DNA of 64,000 bases from Flavobacterium cellulosilyticum (lineage in GTDB: Bacteria > Bacteroidota > Bacteroidia > Flavobacteriales > Flavobacteriaceae). Below, in pieces: positions 17,165 through 26,436 of the stretch. The stretch covers positions 669,084 through 733,083 of the forward strand of contig NZ_SMFK01000001.1 of assembly GCF_004349355.1 (NCBI RefSeq), written 5' to 3'. Positions within the stretch are counted from its first letter, which is position 1; every line of letters begins with the position of its first letter. The notes beneath the pieces were generated by a model that was not told the origin of the DNA, searched no databases, and saw only the letters and a program-made list of their open reading frames with translations. Position numbers and translations under genes: made by a program.

Positions 17165-17596
17165 TTATAAACAACTTATTTTATTCACTCTAGTTTGATG
17201 TCTTCCTCCTTCGAATTCTGTGGTTAAGAATGTGTCAACAATTTCGACTGCTTGAGGAATTGAAGTGTAACGAGCTGGAATACTCACTATATTAGCATCA
17301 TTATGCAAACGGGTTAAATAAGCAATTTCTTTAATCCAACACAAACCCGCTCTTACCTTTGGATGTTTGTTCACTGTCATAGCAATTCCATTTCCAGAAC
17401 CACAAATTACAATTCCAAAATCAGCTTTTCCTTCAGTAATATCATTAGCAACTGGATGCGCAAAATCTGGATAATCAACACTAGCTTCAGAATCAGTTCC
17501 GTAATTAGTTACTGTATGACCTTTAGACTCTAAATACTGTACAATTGCTTTTTTATAATCTGGTCCAGCGTGGTCGTTTCCTATAGATATTTTCAT
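17165..17596 (-). CDS. rpiB: Ribose-5-phosphate isomerase B
   Basis: Interconverts ribose 5-phosphate and ribulose 5-phosphate in the pentose phosphate pathway. The 143-residue RpiB/LacAB fold is shown by IGNDHAGPDYK at the N-terminus, DYPDFAHPVAND (about residues 41-52), and the catalytic loop VICGSGNGIAMTVNKHPKVR (about residues 63-82) with the active-site Cys, followed by HNDANIVSIPAR. It is the first gene of a probable two-gene unit with the CDF transporter. Confidence 0.94.
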   Translation of the reverse strand: MKISIGNDHAGPDYKKAIVQYLESKGHTVTNYGTDSEASVDYPDFAHPVANDITEGKADFGIVICGSGNGIAMTVNKHPKVRAGLCWIKEIAYLTRLHNDANIVSIPARYTSIPQAVEIVDTFLTTEFEGGRHQTRVNKISCL

Positions 17597-18235
17597 CTTT
17601 TTTTAATTTAATTATAGAATTGCAAATTTACTGAAAGTATTGTTTTTAATTACTTTTCTTTATTATTAAATAATAATATGTTTTAATATACTGATATTTA
17701 GCGCACTAATTAATTTTACATTAAACATAAAAAAACTATTCAATCTACTTATAATGTTAATTTACCGTAATGTTAATAGCCATTTATAAATAACTGAAAA
17801 TCAGTTAACCTTATGTTAACATAGAATGTTGATAAGTTGAGATAGAATATTAGAACTATTATTTGTTTGTATGGAATAAAAAGCTAATCCAAAACCGAGT
17901 TGAAATAACCTAATTTAGTTTGAATGATTTTTATAAAAGTTATTGATACTAAAAACTGCTTTGTTAACAAAAATGCAAGTCTAAGTTGTTTACAAAATTG
18001 AATGTTATCTAATTGTTAACAGTTGTTTATTAAAATATAAAAACACTTGTTTCTAAGTGTTTTATATATAAATAACTATGTTAATAAAATAATATAAAAA
18101 CATATATCTTATAAATAATGGATTTAAAAATAAACTTATAGTAACTATTAACATGCTATAATAACCATTAAAAAATAAATTTAATTTCCTTTTTCTTTTT
18201 GTTGTATTTAATATATGTTGACAACTTTGAAAAAA
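17597..18235. other. AT-rich 639-bp intergenic region with TGTTAA motifs
   Basis: No gene is visible on either strand. The region is extremely AT-rich and contains repeated TGTTAA-type words (near 17754, 17770, 17813, 17963, 18014 and 18078), several extended to the palindrome GTTAAC. A small hairpin, AAACACTT / AAGTGTTT at 18041-18062, could end the minus-strand transcript of the DUF2007 gene. No canonical DnaA boxes (TTATCCACA) were found. Confidence 0.5.
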
Positions 18236-18469
18236 TTAAACAATTTTTAAATTTGAATTTAAATTGTCTAATATGTTTTGCACTCTTTCAAAATCATTGG
18301 GGTGAATTTTTAAATTGATTCCACCGTAAGCAAAACTAGCCAATGGATCTATTGCTATTAGATTTTCGTTTTGAAAAAAATAACGAATTCCTTCATGTTG
18401 TAAAATGGATTTTAAAACTAGAATTTCATGAACAAAAGTGAAGGTTGCAATAGTTTTGAATTCTTCCAT
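18236..18469 (-). CDS. DUF2007 domain protein
   Basis: A 77-residue soluble protein matching the DUF2007 ('putative signal transducing') family. The pattern TFTFVHEILVLKSILQHEGI, then F-Q-NENL-A-DPLA, then I-L-IHP-DFERVQNILD is that of its beta-alpha-beta fold. Its function is unknown. It is divergent from rnr with a gap of 108 bp. Confidence 0.75.
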   Translation of the reverse strand: MEEFKTIATFTFVHEILVLKSILQHEGIRYFFQNENLIAIDPLASFAYGGINLKIHPNDFERVQNILDNLNSNLKIV

Positions 18470-18577
18470 TGGAATTGTTTTTATAAAGATACAAAAGTTA
18501 TTATTTCTTTAAAACTATTCATAGAATAGTATACACTGAATACAATTTTGTAATTTTAGACTTTTAAGAAAAGATTT

Positions 18578-20758
18578 ATGAGTAAAAAACTGAGAAAACC
18601 AGTAAAAAGTGAGAAAGATTTCTCTGATAAAATTATAAAAATACTAGCTCAAAATGCTAATAAAGCATTTAATTATAAGCAAATAGCAGCAATTTTAGAT
18701 TTAGATGATACAAAAAGCAGAAATGAAATCATTAGAGATTTAAAAATTCTAGCTTCAATAAATAAAATTATTGAAACAGAACCAGGCAAGTATCTAGTAA
18801 AAGCGATTAGTCAAGATTATTACGAAGGAACAATTGATATGACTGGCCGGAAAACAGCTTATTTTGTATGTCCTGAATTAGAAGAAGACGTATTTATTCC
18901 TACTAATAATTTAAACAGAGCTTTTGACAAAGACACTGTAAAAGTATATGTTTATAACAGAAGAAAAGGGAGAAGACCTGAAGGTGAAGTCATTGAAGTT
19001 ATCGAAAGAAAGAAAACCGACTTTGTTGGTGTAATTGATATTCAAAAGAATTTTGCTTTTGTTTCAACTGCCAATCCAAAAATGTATACCGATATTTTTA
19101 TTCCAAAAGATAAATTAGGAGAAGCTGAACAAGGTGATGTTGTGTTAGTTCATATCGAAGATTGGCCTAAAAGAGCCGACAGTCCTTTTGGAACTGTGGT
19201 TAAAGTTTTAGGAAAACCTGGAGAACACGATACCGAAATTCATGCCATCTTAGCTGAATACGGTTTACCATCAGAATTTCCGATAGAAGTGGAAGTATTT
19301 GCTCAAAAAATAGATACTTCAATTAGTGAAGCTGAAATACTAAAACGTCGTGATATGCGCGATACACTTACTTTCACAATTGATCCGAAAGATGCGAAAG
19401 ATTTTGATGACGCCTTGTCATTTAAACAATTAGAAAACGGAAATTATGAAATAGGAATTCATATTGCCGATGTTTCTCATTATCTTCAAGAAGGAACTAT
19501 TCTTGATGATGAAGCCTATCAACGAGCTACTTCGGTATATTTAGTAGATAGAGTAGTGCCCATGCTTCCAGAAGTGCTGTCTAATTTTGCCTGTTCGTTA
19601 CGACCACAAGAAGAAAAATTTACTTTTTCGGCTATATTTGAAATTACCGAAAAATCTCAGGTTGTTAACCAATGGTTTGGAAGAACAGTAATTTATTCAG
19701 ATCAACGTTTTGCTTACGAAGAAGCACAATATATCATAGAGACAAAAGACAATACTATTCCGGCAGAGACATCCATTACTGGAAGTGCGTATCAAGTTTC
19801 AGATGAAATTGTAGCAGCGACGCTTAAAATGCAAGATTTAGCTATAATTTTAAGAAGAGACAGAATGAACCATGGTGCTATTTCATTTGACAAAGTAGAA
19901 GTAAAATTTAATTTAGATCAAGATGGAGAGCCGGAAGGCGTTTATTTTAAAGTTTCAAAAGATGCGAATCATTTGATTGAGGAATTCATGCTTTTAGCCA
20001 ATAGAAAAGTGGCAGAATACATTGGAAAACAAAAGAAAACTTTTATTTATCGTATTCACGATGAACCGAATGAAGACAAATTAATCGCTATGCAAACTGT
20101 TATTGCTAAGTTTGGTTATAAAATTGATTTTAGAAATAAAGGAGATATATCAAAATCATTGAATCAGTTGTTGGCAGATGTAAACGGAAAAAAAGAACAG
20201 AATTTAATTGATACGCTGGCTATTAGAACCATGAGTAAAGCCAAATATTCAACAGATAATATTGGACATTATGGTTTGGCTTTCGATTATTACAGTCATT
20301 TTACCTCTCCAATTCGTCGTTATCCTGATGTTATGGTGCATCGATTATTGCAACATTATCTTGATGGAGGAAAATCAGTTGATGAAGATAAATACGAAAC
20401 CAAATGTTTGCATTCATCTACCATGGAAGGTTTGGCAACCAATGCGGAAAGAGATTCTATCAAATACATGCAAGTTAAATACATGCAAAATCATAACGAT
20501 CAAGAATTTTTGGGTGTAATATCTGGAGTAACTGAATGGGGAATTTTCGTAGAAATTATCGAAAATAAATGCGAAGGAATGGTAAGAATCAGAGAAATAA
20601 AAGATGATTATTACACCTTTGACGAAAAACAATATGCATTGGTTGGTGCAACTACAAAGAATTTATTACAATTAGGAGATGAAATTTACGTTAAAGTAAA
20701 AAATGCCGATTTAGTAAAAAAACAATTGGATTTTAATTTTATTAGAAGAAACGAATAA
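18578..20758 (+). CDS. rnr: Ribonuclease R
   Basis: A processive 3'-5' exoribonuclease that degrades structured RNA in the cytosol. The 726 residues carry an N-terminal helix-turn-helix region (about residues 15-75), cold-shock domains (from about residue 80; TGRKTAYFVCPE), the RNB catalytic domain with TIDPKDAKDFDDALSF (about residues 267-282; the clustered Asp residues bind the metal), HYGLAFDYYSHFTSPIRRYP (about residues 566-585), and a C-terminal S1 domain (GVISGVTEWGIFVEIIENKC). It is the usual length. A 12-bp gap to the GIN-domain gene suggests cotranscription. Confidence 0.94.
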   Translation: MSKKLRKPVKSEKDFSDKIIKILAQNANKAFNYKQIAAILDLDDTKSRNEIIRDLKILASINKIIETEPGKYLVKAISQDYYEGTIDMTGRKTAYFVCPELEEDVFIPTNNLNRAFDKDTVKVYVYNRRKGRRPEGEVIEVIERKKTDFVGVIDIQKNFAFVSTANPKMYTDIFIPKDKLGEAEQGDVVLVHIEDWPKRADSPFGTVVKVLGKPGEHDTEIHAILAEYGLPSEFPIEVEVFAQKIDTSISEAEILKRRDMRDTLTFTIDPKDAKDFDDALSFKQLENGNYEIGIHIADVSHYLQEGTILDDEAYQRATSVYLVDRVVPMLPEVLSNFACSLRPQEEKFTFSAIFEITEKSQVVNQWFGRTVIYSDQRFAYEEAQYIIETKDNTIPAETSITGSAYQVSDEIVAATLKMQDLAIILRRDRMNHGAISFDKVEVKFNLDQDGEPEGVYFKVSKDANHLIEEFMLLANRKVAEYIGKQKKTFIYRIHDEPNEDKLIAMQTVIAKFGYKIDFRNKGDISKSLNQLLADVNGKKEQNLIDTLAIRTMSKAKYSTDNIGHYGLAFDYYSHFTSPIRRYPDVMVHRLLQHYLDGGKSVDEDKYETKCLHSSTMEGLATNAERDSIKYMQVKYMQNHNDQEFLGVISGVTEWGIFVEIIENKCEGMVRIREIKDDYYTFDEKQYALVGATTKNLLQLGDEIYVKVKNADLVKKQLDFNFIRRNE

Positions 20759-20769
20759 ATAAAGAAAAA

Positions 20770-21435
20770 ATGAAAAATCTACTACTAATTACTTTTGTAT
20801 TATTAACTCAATTTACATTTGCACAAGTTAGTAAAAACCTTGGTGATTTTTATTCCGTTAAAGTATTTGATAAACTAAATGTAAAACTAATTCCTTCTCA
20901 AGAAAATAAGATAATTATCACAGGAAACAGAGAAAATGAAGTAGAAATAGTGAATAAAAATGGAGAATTAAAATTAAGAATGCCATTTCCAAAATTGTTA
21001 TCTGGAGATGATATTGTAATACAACTTTATTATATAAATCTAGAAACAATTCAAGCAAATGAAGGTTCTTATATTTCTGCTGACCAAAGTTTCAAGCAAA
21101 CAATAATTGATATAGACGCTAGTGAAGGATCAGAGATAAATTTAGATTTAGATGTTGATAAAGCAAATGTTAGAGCGGTAACTGGTGGAATTATAGAATT
21201 AACAGGAACAGCAACCAATCAAAATGTAATTATTGCTTCAGGAGCTATTTATAAAGGGAATGATTTGAATACTTCACAGACTACAGTTACTGTTTCAGCT
21301 GGTGGGCAAGCAGCGGTTTATGCTACTTTATTAGTTGATGCAAAAGTAAGAGCAGGTGGTTCAATAGATATTTATGGGAAACCAAAACAGATCAACCAAA
21401 AAACTATTTTAGGAGGAACAATAAGACAAAAATAA
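20770..21435 (+). CDS. Secreted head-GIN-domain (DUF2807) protein
   Basis: A 221-residue exported protein with a signal peptide (MKNLLLITFVLLTQFTFAQ, cleavage after the Ala-Gln). The rest is a repetitive beta-helix of short strands (IDIDASEGSEINLDLDVDKA, then VRAVTGGIIELTGTATNQNV), the pattern of the 'putative auto-transporter adhesin, head GIN' domain common in Bacteroidota. The likely location is the periplasm or outer surface; its function is unknown. It follows rnr by 12 bp. Confidence 0.78.
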   Translation: MKNLLLITFVLLTQFTFAQVSKNLGDFYSVKVFDKLNVKLIPSQENKIIITGNRENEVEIVNKNGELKLRMPFPKLLSGDDIVIQLYYINLETIQANEGSYISADQSFKQTIIDIDASEGSEINLDLDVDKANVRAVTGGIIELTGTATNQNVIIASGAIYKGNDLNTSQTTVTVSAGGQAAVYATLLVDAKVRAGGSIDIYGKPKQINQKTILGGTIRQK

Positions 21436-21470
21436 TATAGGTAGTATATATTCTATTTTAAAAACAAATA

Positions 21471-22151
21471 ATGGTAAACGATATTTTATCAGGAATTCCA
21501 TGGGGAATTTTTTTAAGTTTTATGATTGGTCCTGTTTTTTTTATATTACTAGAAACCAGTATTATAAAAGGATTTAGGGCTGCTTTAGTGTTTGATTTAG
21601 GGGTAGTTTTAGGAGATATTGTGTTTATAACAATTGCTTATTTAGGTAGTTATCGATTAATTACAAGTCTAAAAGATAATTCAGGCCTTTTTATGTTTGG
21701 GGGAATTTTAATGTTAGCTTATGGAGTTATTTCCTATATCAGTTTACGAAAAGAAAAGAAGATTGATACAAAAAAAATTGACACCGAAATTATCAGAAAA
21801 GATTACTTTGGTTTATTTTTAAAAGGATTTTTTCTGAATATTATTAATATTGGTGTATTAGGATTTTGGTTGGCTGTTATTATATCGGTTGGACCAAAAT
21901 TAGAAATGCAAAATTCTAGAATGTTTACTTTTTTTGCAGCTGTAATTCTGACTTATTTGCTAGTAGATTGCGTTAAAATAGTTTTAGCTAAGCAATTAAA
22001 AACAAAATTAACCCCAATAAATATTCTTAAAATAAAAAAAGGAATTAGCATTGTTTTAATGGTTTTCGGTATTGTTTTAATAACTCAAGGTTGGTTTCCA
22101 AAAGAAAAAGAAAAACTAAAAAATGCTTTGGAAAGGATTGATAATCAATAA
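21471..22151 (+). CDS. LysE-family exporter
   Basis: A 226-residue inner-membrane protein with six membrane helices. The start GIPWGIFLSFMIGPVFFILL with GPVFF in the first helix and the following LGDIVFI are LysE/RhtB-type signatures; such proteins export amino acids or similar small molecules. The substrate is unknown. It follows the GIN-domain gene by 35 bp and may belong to the rnr unit. Confidence 0.82.
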   Translation: MVNDILSGIPWGIFLSFMIGPVFFILLETSIIKGFRAALVFDLGVVLGDIVFITIAYLGSYRLITSLKDNSGLFMFGGILMLAYGVISYISLRKEKKIDTKKIDTEIIRKDYFGLFLKGFFLNIINIGVLGFWLAVIISVGPKLEMQNSRMFTFFAAVILTYLLVDCVKIVLAKQLKTKLTPINILKIKKGISIVLMVFGIVLITQGWFPKEKEKLKNALERIDNQ

Positions 22152-22365
22152 AATAAAAAAATATTTCATTACTTTCTATGAAACTATTTCATTATTTTTA
22201 GGTATTATATTCTCAAAAAATTCAGGTTTATCTGATGTATTTAAATTCAAATTTTATAGTTTTTAGAATAATATAATTTTTTTATATTCTATAAGTTATT
22301 AAAAAAAGTGACATATTTCAACTGCTTTATTTTTTAAGTAAAGTCTGTATTTTAAAGATAAATTT

Positions 22366-23033
22366 ATCTAATTTTTTCTAAAAATGATATAAAAAAAAGA
22401 GACACATTTCTGTATCTCTTCTAGAATTTATTATGATTAGAATTGACAACTTTTTAAAAGTTGTCAATTCTTTAAATTCATCATTTTTCTGTATCTCTTC
22501 TGGAGGTATCGTTTTGATTCGAACCATAACTTTAGCTAATTTTTTCTAAAAATGATATAAAAAAAAGAGATACATTTCTGTATCTCTTCTAGAATTTATT
22601 ATGATTAGAATTGACAACTTTTTAAAAGTTTTCAATTCTTTAAATTCATCATTTTTCTGTATCTCTTCTGGAGGTATCGTTCGGATTCGAACCATAACTT
22701 TAGCTAATTTTTTATAAAAATGATATAAAAAAAAGAGATACATAAATGTATCTTTTCTTGAGGTTTCGTCTGGATTCGAACCATAACTTTATCTAATTTT
22801 TTCTAAAAATGATATAAAAAAAGAGACACATTTCTGTATCTCTTCTAGAATTTATTATGATTAGAATTGACAACTTTTTAAAAGTTGTCAATTCTTTAAA
22901 TTCATCATTTTTGTGTATCTCTTCTGGAGGTATCGTTCGGATTCGAACCATAACTTTAGCTAATTTTTTCTAAAAATGATATAAAAAAAAGAGATACAGG
23001 AATGTATCTCTTTTGAGGCATCGTCCGGATTCG
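22366..23033 (-). repeat. Tandem array of tRNA-Cys 3'-end fragments with terminator copies
   Basis: Four extra copies of the tRNA T-loop-to-acceptor end (minus strand GGTTCGAATCCGAACGATAC followed by CTCCA) occur, with the common GAACC marker at 22521, 22689, 22778 and 22945; the true tRNA copy is at 23033. The spacings are 168, 89, 167 and 88 bp. The short unit holds a tRNA fragment, the shared stretch TAGCTAATTTTTTCTAAAAA (or a close variant), and a terminator hairpin (GAGATACA / TGTATCTC). The long unit adds about 79 bp with a near-perfect 16-bp-arm hairpin (AGAATTGACAACTTTT) and a second GTATCTCTT. Copies keep an encoded CCA that the live tRNA lacks. No tRNA 5' halves are present. Confidence 0.85.
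22983..23012 (-). terminator. Rho-independent terminator of tRNA-Cys
   Basis: AAGAGATACA and TGTATCTCTT pair over a GGAA loop (read on the minus strand with a T-run of eight at 22983-22990). It starts a few bases after the tRNA 3' end. Confidence 0.8.
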
Positions 23034-23086
23034 AACCGGAGTAGGAGCTTTTGCAGAGCCCAGCCTAGCCACTCGGCCACGACGCC
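23016..23086 (-). tRNA. tRNA-Cys (anticodon GCA)
   Basis: Read on the minus strand: acceptor GGCGTCG pairs with CGATGCC (one G-U), the D-arm is GCCGAGTGGCTAGGC, and the anticodon stem-loop is GGGCT-CTGCAAA-AGCTC with anticodon GCA. The variable loop has four bases and the T-arm is TCCGG-TTCGAAT-CCGGA. The discriminator is U, as expected for cysteine tRNA. The length is 71 nt. CCA is not encoded. A terminator and the fragment array follow downstream on the same strand. Confidence 0.95.
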
Positions 23087-23201
23087 AATTATTTATTGGA
23101 TTGCAAAAGTAACTAAAAAGTTTAAAAGTTTAAAGTTAAAAAAGGTTTTTTTATGAATTTATCATATGCAATCTAAAATTTGAATTCTGCAATGTAAAAT
23201 A

Positions 23202-23561
23202 TTAACTTCTGTATTCTTTCATTTCGATAGTAACTGCTTCAACATCACCACCAATAGGTGGATTCAGTTTTGAAACTGCCAATTTAATCCTTGAGATTGC
23301 TGGTACTTCATCAAAAACTCTTATTATAATTCGATGGGCAACATGCTCTAATAAATTGGATCGAATTGCCATTTCTTGTACAACTATACGGTTTAACAAT
23401 ACATAATCAACAGTATCTATTAGATTATCAGAAACAGAGGATTTACTTAAATCTGTTTTTACTTCTATATCTACTGAATAATCAGATCCAATTTTTCCTT
23501 CTTCAATCAAACAACCGTGGTAAGAATAGGTTCGGATGTTTTTTAGTTTTATAATTCCCAT
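23202..23561 (-). CDS. folB: Dihydroneopterin aldolase
   Basis: Folate synthesis: cleaves 7,8-dihydroneopterin to 6-hydroxymethyl-dihydropterin and glycolaldehyde. I start it at 23561 (MGIIKLKNIRTYSYHGCLIE), not at an upstream in-frame ATG at 23603, because the family begins with this I-x-L-x-x-I/L-R-x-Y-x-x-H-G motif. The 119 residues are the normal length. The motifs YSYHGCLIEEGKIGSDYSVD and the C-terminal PPIGGDVEAVTIEM (pterin site, normally P-Pro-IPG) are visible. It is divergent from glnS with a gap of 107 bp. Confidence 0.88.
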   Translation of the reverse strand: MGIIKLKNIRTYSYHGCLIEEGKIGSDYSVDIEVKTDLSKSSVSDNLIDTVDYVLLNRIVVQEMAIRSNLLEHVAHRIIIRVFDEVPAISRIKLAVSKLNPPIGGDVEAVTIEMKEYRS

Positions 23562-23642
23562 AATTTTATAATTCGCTTTGCAATTTGTTAAATAAAACAG
23601 CATCTATTATCTAAGCTGTCTATTATCTATCATCTAAATTTT

Positions 23643-23650
23643 TATCTTTG
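23643..23650 (+). promoter_or_regulatory. -7 box upstream of glnS
   Basis: TATCTTTG matches TAnnTTTG and lies 19 bp before the glnS ATG at 23669, implying a very short leader. No clear TTG is seen at the -33 spacing. Confidence 0.4.
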
Positions 23651-23668
23651 CTAAAATTAAACAAAATT

Positions 23669-25789
23669 ATGGCAACCGAAGAGAAATCACTTCATTTTAT
23701 AGAACAAATTATAGAAGACAGCTTAGAAAGTGGTTTTCCCCAAGACAAATTAAGATTTCGCTTTCCTCCAGAACCAAATGGCTATTTACACATCGGTCAT
23801 GCCAAATCCATTTGTTTGAATTTTGGCTTGGGATTAAAGTACAATGCGCCAGTAAACTTACGTTTTGACGATACAAATCCAGCCAAAGAAGAACAAGAAT
23901 ATGTTGATGCCATCAAAGAAGATTTGCAGTGGTTGGGTTTCAATTGGGCAGAAGAACGTTATGCTTCTGATTATTTTCAACAGTTGTACGATTGGGCAAT
24001 TGTCATGATAAAAAAAGGAAAAGCGTATGTTGATAGTCAATCCTCTGAGGATATGGCAATTCAAAAAGGAACTCCAACGCAACCAGGTGTTGATGGCCCT
24101 TATAGAAATCGTTCTATTGAAGAAAATTTTACTTTATTTGAAGGTATGAAAAATGGCGATTTTCCTGAAGGAAGTCATGTTTTACGTGCAAAAATTGATA
24201 TGTCTTCGACTAATATGTTAATGCGAGATCCTATGATGTATCGAGTTTTACATCGTCATCATCATCGAACTGGAAATGATTGGAGTATTTACCCAATGTA
24301 TGATTTTGCACATGGTGAAAGTGACTATATTGAGCAAGTTTCACATTCTATCTGTACCTTAGAGTTTGTGATGCACAGAGAACTTTATTATTGGTTTTTA
24401 GACCAAATTTATGATGATAACAAGGTTAGACCACAACAATACGAATTCGCCCGTTTAAACTTGAATTACACTGTAATGAGTAAGCGAAAATTATTGCAAT
24501 TGGTTCAAGAAAAAATTGTAAACGGTTGGGATGATCCAAGAATGCCAACTATTTCTGGCTTACGGCGAAGAGGTTATACTGCCAATTCTATTCGGAAATT
24601 TTGTGATATAATAGGTGTTGCTAAACGAGAAAATATCATTGATGTATCGCTATTAGAATTTTGTTTACGTGATGATTTAAACAAAACTGCTCCAAGAGTA
24701 ATGGCAGTTTTAGATCCAGTTAAGGTGGTAATTACCAATTATCCAGAAGGAAAAGAAGAACTTTTGGATGCTGAAAATAACCAAGAAGATGAATCTGCCG
24801 GCTTTAGAAAACTTCCTTTTTCAAAAGAATTTTACATCGAAAGAGAAGATTTTCTTGAGGTTGCTCCAGCTAAGTTTTTCCGATTATCATTTGGTAATGA
24901 AGTACGTTTAAAAAATGCCTATATCATAAAAGGAGAAAGTGTTGTAAAAGATTCAAAAGGAAATATTACTGAAATTCATGTGACTTACGACACGGATTCT
25001 TTGAGTGGAAGTGGGAGTGAAGCATCTAAAAGAAAAGTAGCAGGAACCCTGCATTGGGTTTCTATAAAACACGCTGTAGAAGCCGAAGTTCGTTTGTATG
25101 ACCGACTATTTATTGACGAAGCGCCAGACAGTCACAAAGAGAAAAACTTCCTTGATTTTATGAATTCTCATTCTTTAGAAATTGCAAAAGGATTTGTAGA
25201 ACCAAGTCTTTCTACTGCTGTTTCAGGCGATAAATTTCAATTTCAACGTTTGGGGTATTTTAATGTTGATAAAGATTCAACATCTTCAAAATTAGTATTT
25301 AACAAAACTGTTGGACTAAAAGATGCTTGGGAAGAAAAAGGAAAAAAAGAGATTAATAGTATCAATAATGCTCTAAAAGATATAAATAAATATTTTAAAG
25401 TAGCTACGAGAGATGAACGTATTGCAATTAGAAAAGCAATAGGAGAGACTTTGGCTGGAATTGAAAATTATAGTTTGTTGCAGAATTCTTTAAAAAAGAA
25501 TATCAATAACAATAAAAGTTCTTTGTTGTTTGCTCAATTTATTTTAAAATATACATCTTTAAGTTCATCTGATTTTGAGAAAGAGGAAATTACTAAATTG
25601 TATTTGATGTCACTTAGAAGTGAATCTACATTTGTGCGTTCTAGAGCACTATTAAATTTATACACTTTAAACTACGATATGGATTTTGTAGATTCCTTTA
25701 AAGAGGAAATTTTAAAATTAAAAGAGAATCCCTCGAAAAGTACAACCGAAAGAGAAAGGGAATTTATTGAACAAATTTTAAATAAATGA
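23669..25789 (+). CDS. glnS: Glutamine--tRNA ligase with C-terminal extension
   Basis: Charges tRNA-Gln directly with glutamine. I start it at 23669 (MATEEKSLHFIEQIIED), seven codons after an earlier possible TTG-type start. It is 706 residues; a class I synthetase with the HIGH motif in EPNGYLHIGHAKSICLNF (about residues 34-51) and KMSKS as VMSKRKLL (about residues 270-277). The anticodon-binding barrels follow and end near LGYFNVDKDSTSSKLVFNKT (about residues 528-547). The last 145 or so residues are a helical extension (EKGKKEINSINNALKDINKY onward) with HEAT-like spacing, absent from the shorter E. coli-type enzyme. A terminator follows directly. Confidence 0.94.
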   Translation: MATEEKSLHFIEQIIEDSLESGFPQDKLRFRFPPEPNGYLHIGHAKSICLNFGLGLKYNAPVNLRFDDTNPAKEEQEYVDAIKEDLQWLGFNWAEERYASDYFQQLYDWAIVMIKKGKAYVDSQSSEDMAIQKGTPTQPGVDGPYRNRSIEENFTLFEGMKNGDFPEGSHVLRAKIDMSSTNMLMRDPMMYRVLHRHHHRTGNDWSIYPMYDFAHGESDYIEQVSHSICTLEFVMHRELYYWFLDQIYDDNKVRPQQYEFARLNLNYTVMSKRKLLQLVQEKIVNGWDDPRMPTISGLRRRGYTANSIRKFCDIIGVAKRENIIDVSLLEFCLRDDLNKTAPRVMAVLDPVKVVITNYPEGKEELLDAENNQEDESAGFRKLPFSKEFYIEREDFLEVAPAKFFRLSFGNEVRLKNAYIIKGESVVKDSKGNITEIHVTYDTDSLSGSGSEASKRKVAGTLHWVSIKHAVEAEVRLYDRLFIDEAPDSHKEKNFLDFMNSHSLEIAKGFVEPSLSTAVSGDKFQFQRLGYFNVDKDSTSSKLVFNKTVGLKDAWEEKGKKEINSINNALKDINKYFKVATRDERIAIRKAIGETLAGIENYSLLQNSLKKNINNNKSSLLFAQFILKYTSLSSSDFEKEEITKLYLMSLRSESTFVRSRALLNLYTLNYDMDFVDSFKEEILKLKENPSKSTTEREREFIEQILNK

Positions 25790-25798
25790 AAACTATTG

Positions 25799-25825
25799 AA
25801 AGCGCTTTAATCAGCGCTTTTTTTT
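25799..25825 (+). terminator. Rho-independent terminator after glnS
   Basis: AAAGCGCT and AGCGCTTT pair across TTAATC and are followed by a T-run. It is nine bases after the glnS stop. Confidence 0.85.
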
Positions 25826-26072
25826 ATTATTTTTAATTCTTATTGTTTTTTAGTTTTTAATAGTTTTTAACAATTAAAAACAGCTTTTATATTTCTTTTT
25901 TAAGGCTCTTTTATTTAGATTTGGATATGAATTATGTTTTAATACTAATTACTTCTTTAAATTCGCTTTAAATAACTTTTAACTATTTAAAAACACAATT
26001 TTTTAAAGTATCACAATGAAAAATAATTTTTTTTTTGTAACTTTACTTTATTATTAATTTAATTCAAAGAAC

Positions 26073-26402
26073 ATGTCAAATAATACAGGAAATTCATTGA
26101 TTGCACTTGTTACAGGTGCCGTTATAGGAGCGGGAGTTGGAATTTTATTTGCTCCAGACAAAGGATCTAAAACCAGAAGTAAATTAAAAGAGGGTTATAA
26201 AGATGCTGAAAAAGATTTTAAAAAAAAATTTGAAAGTCTATCTGAAGAAGTAAAAAATAAATTTGCAACAGCTAAAGTAGATTTTGAAGGAAGTTATGAA
26301 GATTTACTTTCTAACATGAGTTATAAAACGGAAGATGTTATTTCTTTTTTAGAAGTAAAATTAGCAGAACTAAAAGACAAAAATGCTAAACTTCAAAAAT
26401 AA
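26073..26402 (+). CDS. YtxH-domain protein
   Basis: A 109-residue protein with one N-terminal membrane segment (about residues 8-28, IALVTGAVIGAGVGILFAPD) followed by GSKTRSKLKEGYKDAEKDF, the classic YtxH pattern of a Gly-rich helix then a charged amphipathic coiled coil. YtxH proteins are general-stress-type envelope proteins of unknown mechanism. It is the first gene of a three-gene unit with a holin-like membrane protein and a small DUF6327-like protein. Confidence 0.85.
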   Translation: MSNNTGNSLIALVTGAVIGAGVGILFAPDKGSKTRSKLKEGYKDAEKDFKKKFESLSEEVKNKFATAKVDFEGSYEDLLSNMSYKTEDVISFLEVKLAELKDKNAKLQK

Positions 26403-26436
26403 AAGTTTTTTTTAACTGATTATTAAAAAAATAAAT

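Noticed and set aside
17597..18235. Replication origin
   Set aside because: No DnaA-box cluster of the TTATCCACA type and no dnaA or dnaN neighbours, despite AT-richness.
22546..22743. 65-residue minus-strand frame
   Set aside because: It lies wholly within the tRNA-fragment/terminator repeats and reads the hairpins; not a protein family.
22366..23033. CRISPR-like array
   Set aside because: Units are 88 or 168 bp, contain tRNA 3' pieces and terminators, and the segments between are themselves repeated rather than unique spacers; no cas gene is present.
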